A stretch of 7,564 nt of DNA, taken from positions 1 to 7,564 of the forward strand of contig SYCM01000055.1 in assembly GCA_005786915.1 (NCBI GenBank). The letters run 5' to 3'. This DNA comes from Bacteroidota bacterium. GTDB lineage: Bacteria; Bacteroidota; Bacteroidia; Flavobacteriales; Schleiferiaceae. Positions within the stretch are counted from its first letter, which is position 1. Every line of letters begins with the position of its first letter. The notes below the pieces were generated by a model. It made no database searches. It was given only the letters and a program-made list of their open reading frames with translations, and was not told where the DNA came from. Made by a program: the position numbers and the translations under genes. Shown here one piece after another: positions 5,187-7,564 of the stretch.

Positions 5187-7544
5187 ATGTGGGAAAAACT
5201 CGGTCGATTTGTCCAAAAGTACCGGCGGCAAGTCGTCGCTTTTTGGGTAATCTATGTACTCGTCATGGCCTACCTGGGGCGCAACGTGGAAGTCAGCTAC
5301 CACTTCGCCAAAATGCTGCCCGAAGACGACAGCGTCTACACTGAATTTGTAGCACTGAACAAGAATTTTGAGCAGGGCACCGGCGGAGTCATTTTCTTGG
5401 CGGCGCACGACAACAGCTACTTCTTGCCCTACATCATGAACAGCTGGATCGAGCTGGCCAAAAACATCGACCAAACGCCTGAGGTGGAGGGGGTACTTTC
5501 TTGGCACAACGCCGTAGACCTTTACCTCGGCCCGGATTCTACCGACCGCTTTGAACCCGTTCCCATCTGCGACGGCCGCATCGACAACCCCGAAGAAGCC
5601 GAGGTGGTCCGCCAAAAGCTTAGTGAGCTACCGGTTTATGAAGGATTGCTCAATGCCAACGACGGGACCACGCAGCTTCTCGCGGTGCAGATTTCAGACA
5701 CGGCGAACTACAGCAAGCTGTTTTTCCCCATGATCGACCGCATTACCGCGGAGGCCAAAAAGTTTGAGCGCCGCACCGGCATCGACATCCAGATTTCTGG
5801 GGTGCCCTACTTGCGCATGGTGAACGCCCGAAGCATCAAGTCTGAAATCAACCTCTTTCTGGGCTTGACGGCCATTGTCACATTGGTCATCATGTTTGCC
5901 ATGATGCGCAGCACCCGAGCGGCCCTCATCGCGTTAGTCGTAGTGGGGGTAGGGGTCGTAGGGTCCTTTGGCGTCCTGGGGGCGCTCGGATTTAAACTCA
6001 CGCTGTTCAGCGCCCTGATTCCGCCCTTGCTCATTGTCATTGTTGTACCCAACTGCATCTTTTTCATCAACAAGTACCACCAGGAGTACGCCCGCGATCA
6101 AGACGTGCAGCTTGCGATCCTGCATACCGTGAAGAAAATTGGCGGGGTGGCTCTAATGACCAACCTGACCACCGCCCTGGGCTTTTCGACGTTCATGTTC
6201 ACAGCCAGCGACGCGCTGATTCACTTTGGTGTTGCGGCGACGATCAACATTATTGTGGTTTTTATCCTCTCCATGACCATCCTTCCGGTGATTTACAGCT
6301 GGATGCCGGCACCGCGTCCGCAGCATTACAAGCACCTCGAGCAGAAATGGCTCACCGACGGCGTGAGCTGGCTGGAGCGCGTGGCGCAGTTCCACCGCAC
6401 CAAAGTGTATGTGGGGGCGCTCACCCTGGCGGCCGTGGGGTTTGTCGGAATGCTCCGCATGCAGACCACGGGCAACATCACCACCGACATTCAGCCCGAC
6501 GACCCCTTGGTCCAGCAAATGACCTTTTTTGAAGATAAGTTGGGGGGAGTAATTCCGCTCGAAGTGGTCGTCAACAGCCGAGAACCCGGAGGCGTCTTCT
6601 CGTCCAGCGTGCTGCGCCAGTCCGAGGCCTTTCAGCGATCGCTCGACAGCCTGCCCAACCTGTCGCGCAGCATGAGCGTCAACGACTTCCTGAAGTTCAG
6701 CCGACAAGCGTACTATGGCGGAGGCGAAGAATTCTATTCGCTGCCTTCGGCCGCCGAACGCCGCCAAATCGCGGCACTGCTGCCCACCGGGTCGCAAGAC
6801 GTAAACCGCGCCCTCACCACGGGCTTGTTGGACCGAGACAACCAGCGCATGCGCATCACGGTGCAGGTCCGCGACCTTCCGCGACCCGAGATGATGAAGG
6901 TTGTAGAGGCCGTCCAAGCCAAGGCCGACGAGCACTTTGACAAGGAACAAGTAGACGTGACTTTTTCAGGAGCCGGGCTCATTTTCTTGCGCTCCACCGA
7001 GTACCTCATTGACAACCTGGTGAGCAGCTTGATTTTTGCGGTCGTCGTGATTTCGCTGCTCATGGCGGGACTGTTCCGCTCGTGGCGCATGATGGTGGTG
7101 GCCATTTTGCCCAACTTGCTCCCGCTGATCATGACCGCGGGCATCATGGGCTGGTTCGGCATTCCCGTGAAGCCTTCGACGGTGCTCATTTTCTCGATTG
7201 CCTTTGGCATTTCGGTCGACGATACGTTGCACCTTTTGTCGCGCTACCGCCAGGAGCTCCAAGTCAACGGGGGTAATATTGGCAACGCCGCACTCATTGC
7301 GATTCGCGAGTCGGGCGTGAGCATGTTTTACACCTCGGTCGTCCTTTTTGCCGGATTTTTCATCTTCCTTGCGTCAAATTTTGGCGGAACTCAAGCCTTG
7401 GGCCTTTTGGTTTCGTTGACGCTGGGGTTTGCGATGTTCTCGAACCTAATTTTACTTCCGTCGCTCCTCATGACCCTCGACAAGGTCATGTCGGCCAAAG
7501 AGCAAGCCAAGTCGCTTTCTGAGCTGAGCGAAGACGAAGAATAG
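5187..7544 (+). CDS. RND/MMPL-superfamily exporter, 12 TM
   Basis: The protein has 785 residues in two repeats, each a single helix, a large extracytoplasmic domain and a five-helix bundle. TM1 is about 14-31, then a loop to about 220, then TM2-6 between about 221 and 370. TM7 is about 408-424, then a loop to about 609, then TM8-12 between about 610 and 760, and a short acidic cytoplasmic tail (SELSEDEE). The second repeat has GISVDDTLHLLSRYR (674-688), the paired-Asp TM4 motif of MMPL/HpnN-type transporters thought to relay protons. At the matching place the first repeat reads VVPNCIFFINKYHQE (286-300), with no acidic pair. At this size it is more like the COG1033 predicted exporters, which may carry lipids or hydrophobic compounds, than the larger AcrB-type tripartite pumps, and no periplasmic adaptor or outer membrane channel gene is nearby. 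The substrate is unknown. The ATG at 5187 is chosen because it follows the -7 box. Confidence 0.9.
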   Translation: MWEKLGRFVQKYRRQVVAFWVIYVLVMAYLGRNVEVSYHFAKMLPEDDSVYTEFVALNKNFEQGTGGVIFLAAHDNSYFLPYIMNSWIELAKNIDQTPEVEGVLSWHNAVDLYLGPDSTDRFEPVPICDGRIDNPEEAEVVRQKLSELPVYEGLLNANDGTTQLLAVQISDTANYSKLFFPMIDRITAEAKKFERRTGIDIQISGVPYLRMVNARSIKSEINLFLGLTAIVTLVIMFAMMRSTRAALIALVVVGVGVVGSFGVLGALGFKLTLFSALIPPLLIVIVVPNCIFFINKYHQEYARDQDVQLAILHTVKKIGGVALMTNLTTALGFSTFMFTASDALIHFGVAATINIIVVFILSMTILPVIYSWMPAPRPQHYKHLEQKWLTDGVSWLERVAQFHRTKVYVGALTLAAVGFVGMLRMQTTGNITTDIQPDDPLVQQMTFFEDKLGGVIPLEVVVNSREPGGVFSSSVLRQSEAFQRSLDSLPNLSRSMSVNDFLKFSRQAYYGGGEEFYSLPSAAERRQIAALLPTGSQDVNRALTTGLLDRDNQRMRITVQVRDLPRPEMMKVVEAVQAKADEHFDKEQVDVTFSGAGLIFLRSTEYLIDNLVSSLIFAVVVISLLMAGLFRSWRMMVVAILPNLLPLIMTAGIMGWFGIPVKPSTVLIFSIAFGISVDDTLHLLSRYRQELQVNGGNIGNAALIAIRESGVSMFYTSVVLFAGFFIFLASNFGGTQALGLLVSLTLGFAMFSNLILLPSLLMTLDKVMSAKEQAKSLSELSEDEE

Positions 7545-7548
7545 CACC

Positions 7549-7564
7549 ATGAAAGGCATCATCC
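7549..7564 (+). CDS. 5' end of a gene starting MKGII (possible RmlA-type nucleotidyltransferase)
   Basis: An ATG 4 bp after the transporter stop opens a frame encoding MKGII before the right edge. Glucose-1-phosphate thymidylyltransferases (RmlA/RfbA) and related sugar nucleotidyltransferases commonly begin MKGIILAGG, so this is a reasonable guess, but five residues cannot establish identity. The tight spacing suggests co-transcription with the transporter. No strong Shine-Dalgarno sequence is visible. Confidence 0.4.

Noticed and set aside
6153..6950. 265-codon minus-strand open frame opposite the RND exporter
   Set aside because: It is entirely inside the exporter gene, has antisense-like composition and no signal, promoter or domain.
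1..7564. Search for a defence, mobile or phage system
   Set aside because: No transposase, integrase, toxin-antitoxin pair, nuclease/helicase module, direct-repeat array or tRNA was seen; the genes are of ordinary core-genome type with no evident composition shift.

Overview
The window looks like chromosomal DNA from a GC-rich member of the Bacteroidota (roughly 60% GC by eye). Three signs point there. One secreted protein ends in a type IX secretion (T9SS) sorting domain. Three plus-strand genes are preceded by TAnnTTTG-like -7 boxes, the phylum's promoter element. The histidine kinase and the RND-type transporter are of kinds common in this phylum. I cannot name a genus. The window is almost entirely coding, and I see no RNA gene, mobile element, CRISPR array or obvious phage material.

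Layout. The left part (1-2102) is on the minus strand. Read in transcription order it holds a polytopic membrane metallophosphoesterase, a small secreted CxxCH protein of the choice-of-anchor V type with a T9SS tail, and the first 14 codons of a further signal-peptide-bearing protein. The right part (2142-7564) is on the plus strand: a two-TM sensor histidine kinase, the heme chaperone HemW, a kynurenine-formamidase-like cyclase-family protein, a 785-residue RND/MMPL-superfamily exporter, and five codons of a gene starting MKGII, which resembles glucose-1-phosphate thymidylyltransferase (RmlA). The two halves diverge from a 39-bp gap between start codons.

How the genes relate. The kinase and hemW overlap by four bases (GTGA) and are probably translationally coupled. 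The cyclase and the transporter each have their own -7 box inside the short gap before the ATG, so tightly packed genes need not form one operon. No shared pathway is evident: the set reads as ordinary core and housekeeping genes (heme insertion, envelope export, signalling, phosphoesterase) plus one surface or secreted protein. I found no clear undescribed system. The most interesting points are the apparently leaderless or near-leaderless promoter arrangement, the altered metal-binding motif in the cyclase, and the asymmetric proton-relay motifs in the transporter. Four starts were moved from the longest open frame: metallophosphoesterase to 2102, kinase to 2142, HemW to 3320 and transporter to 5187.
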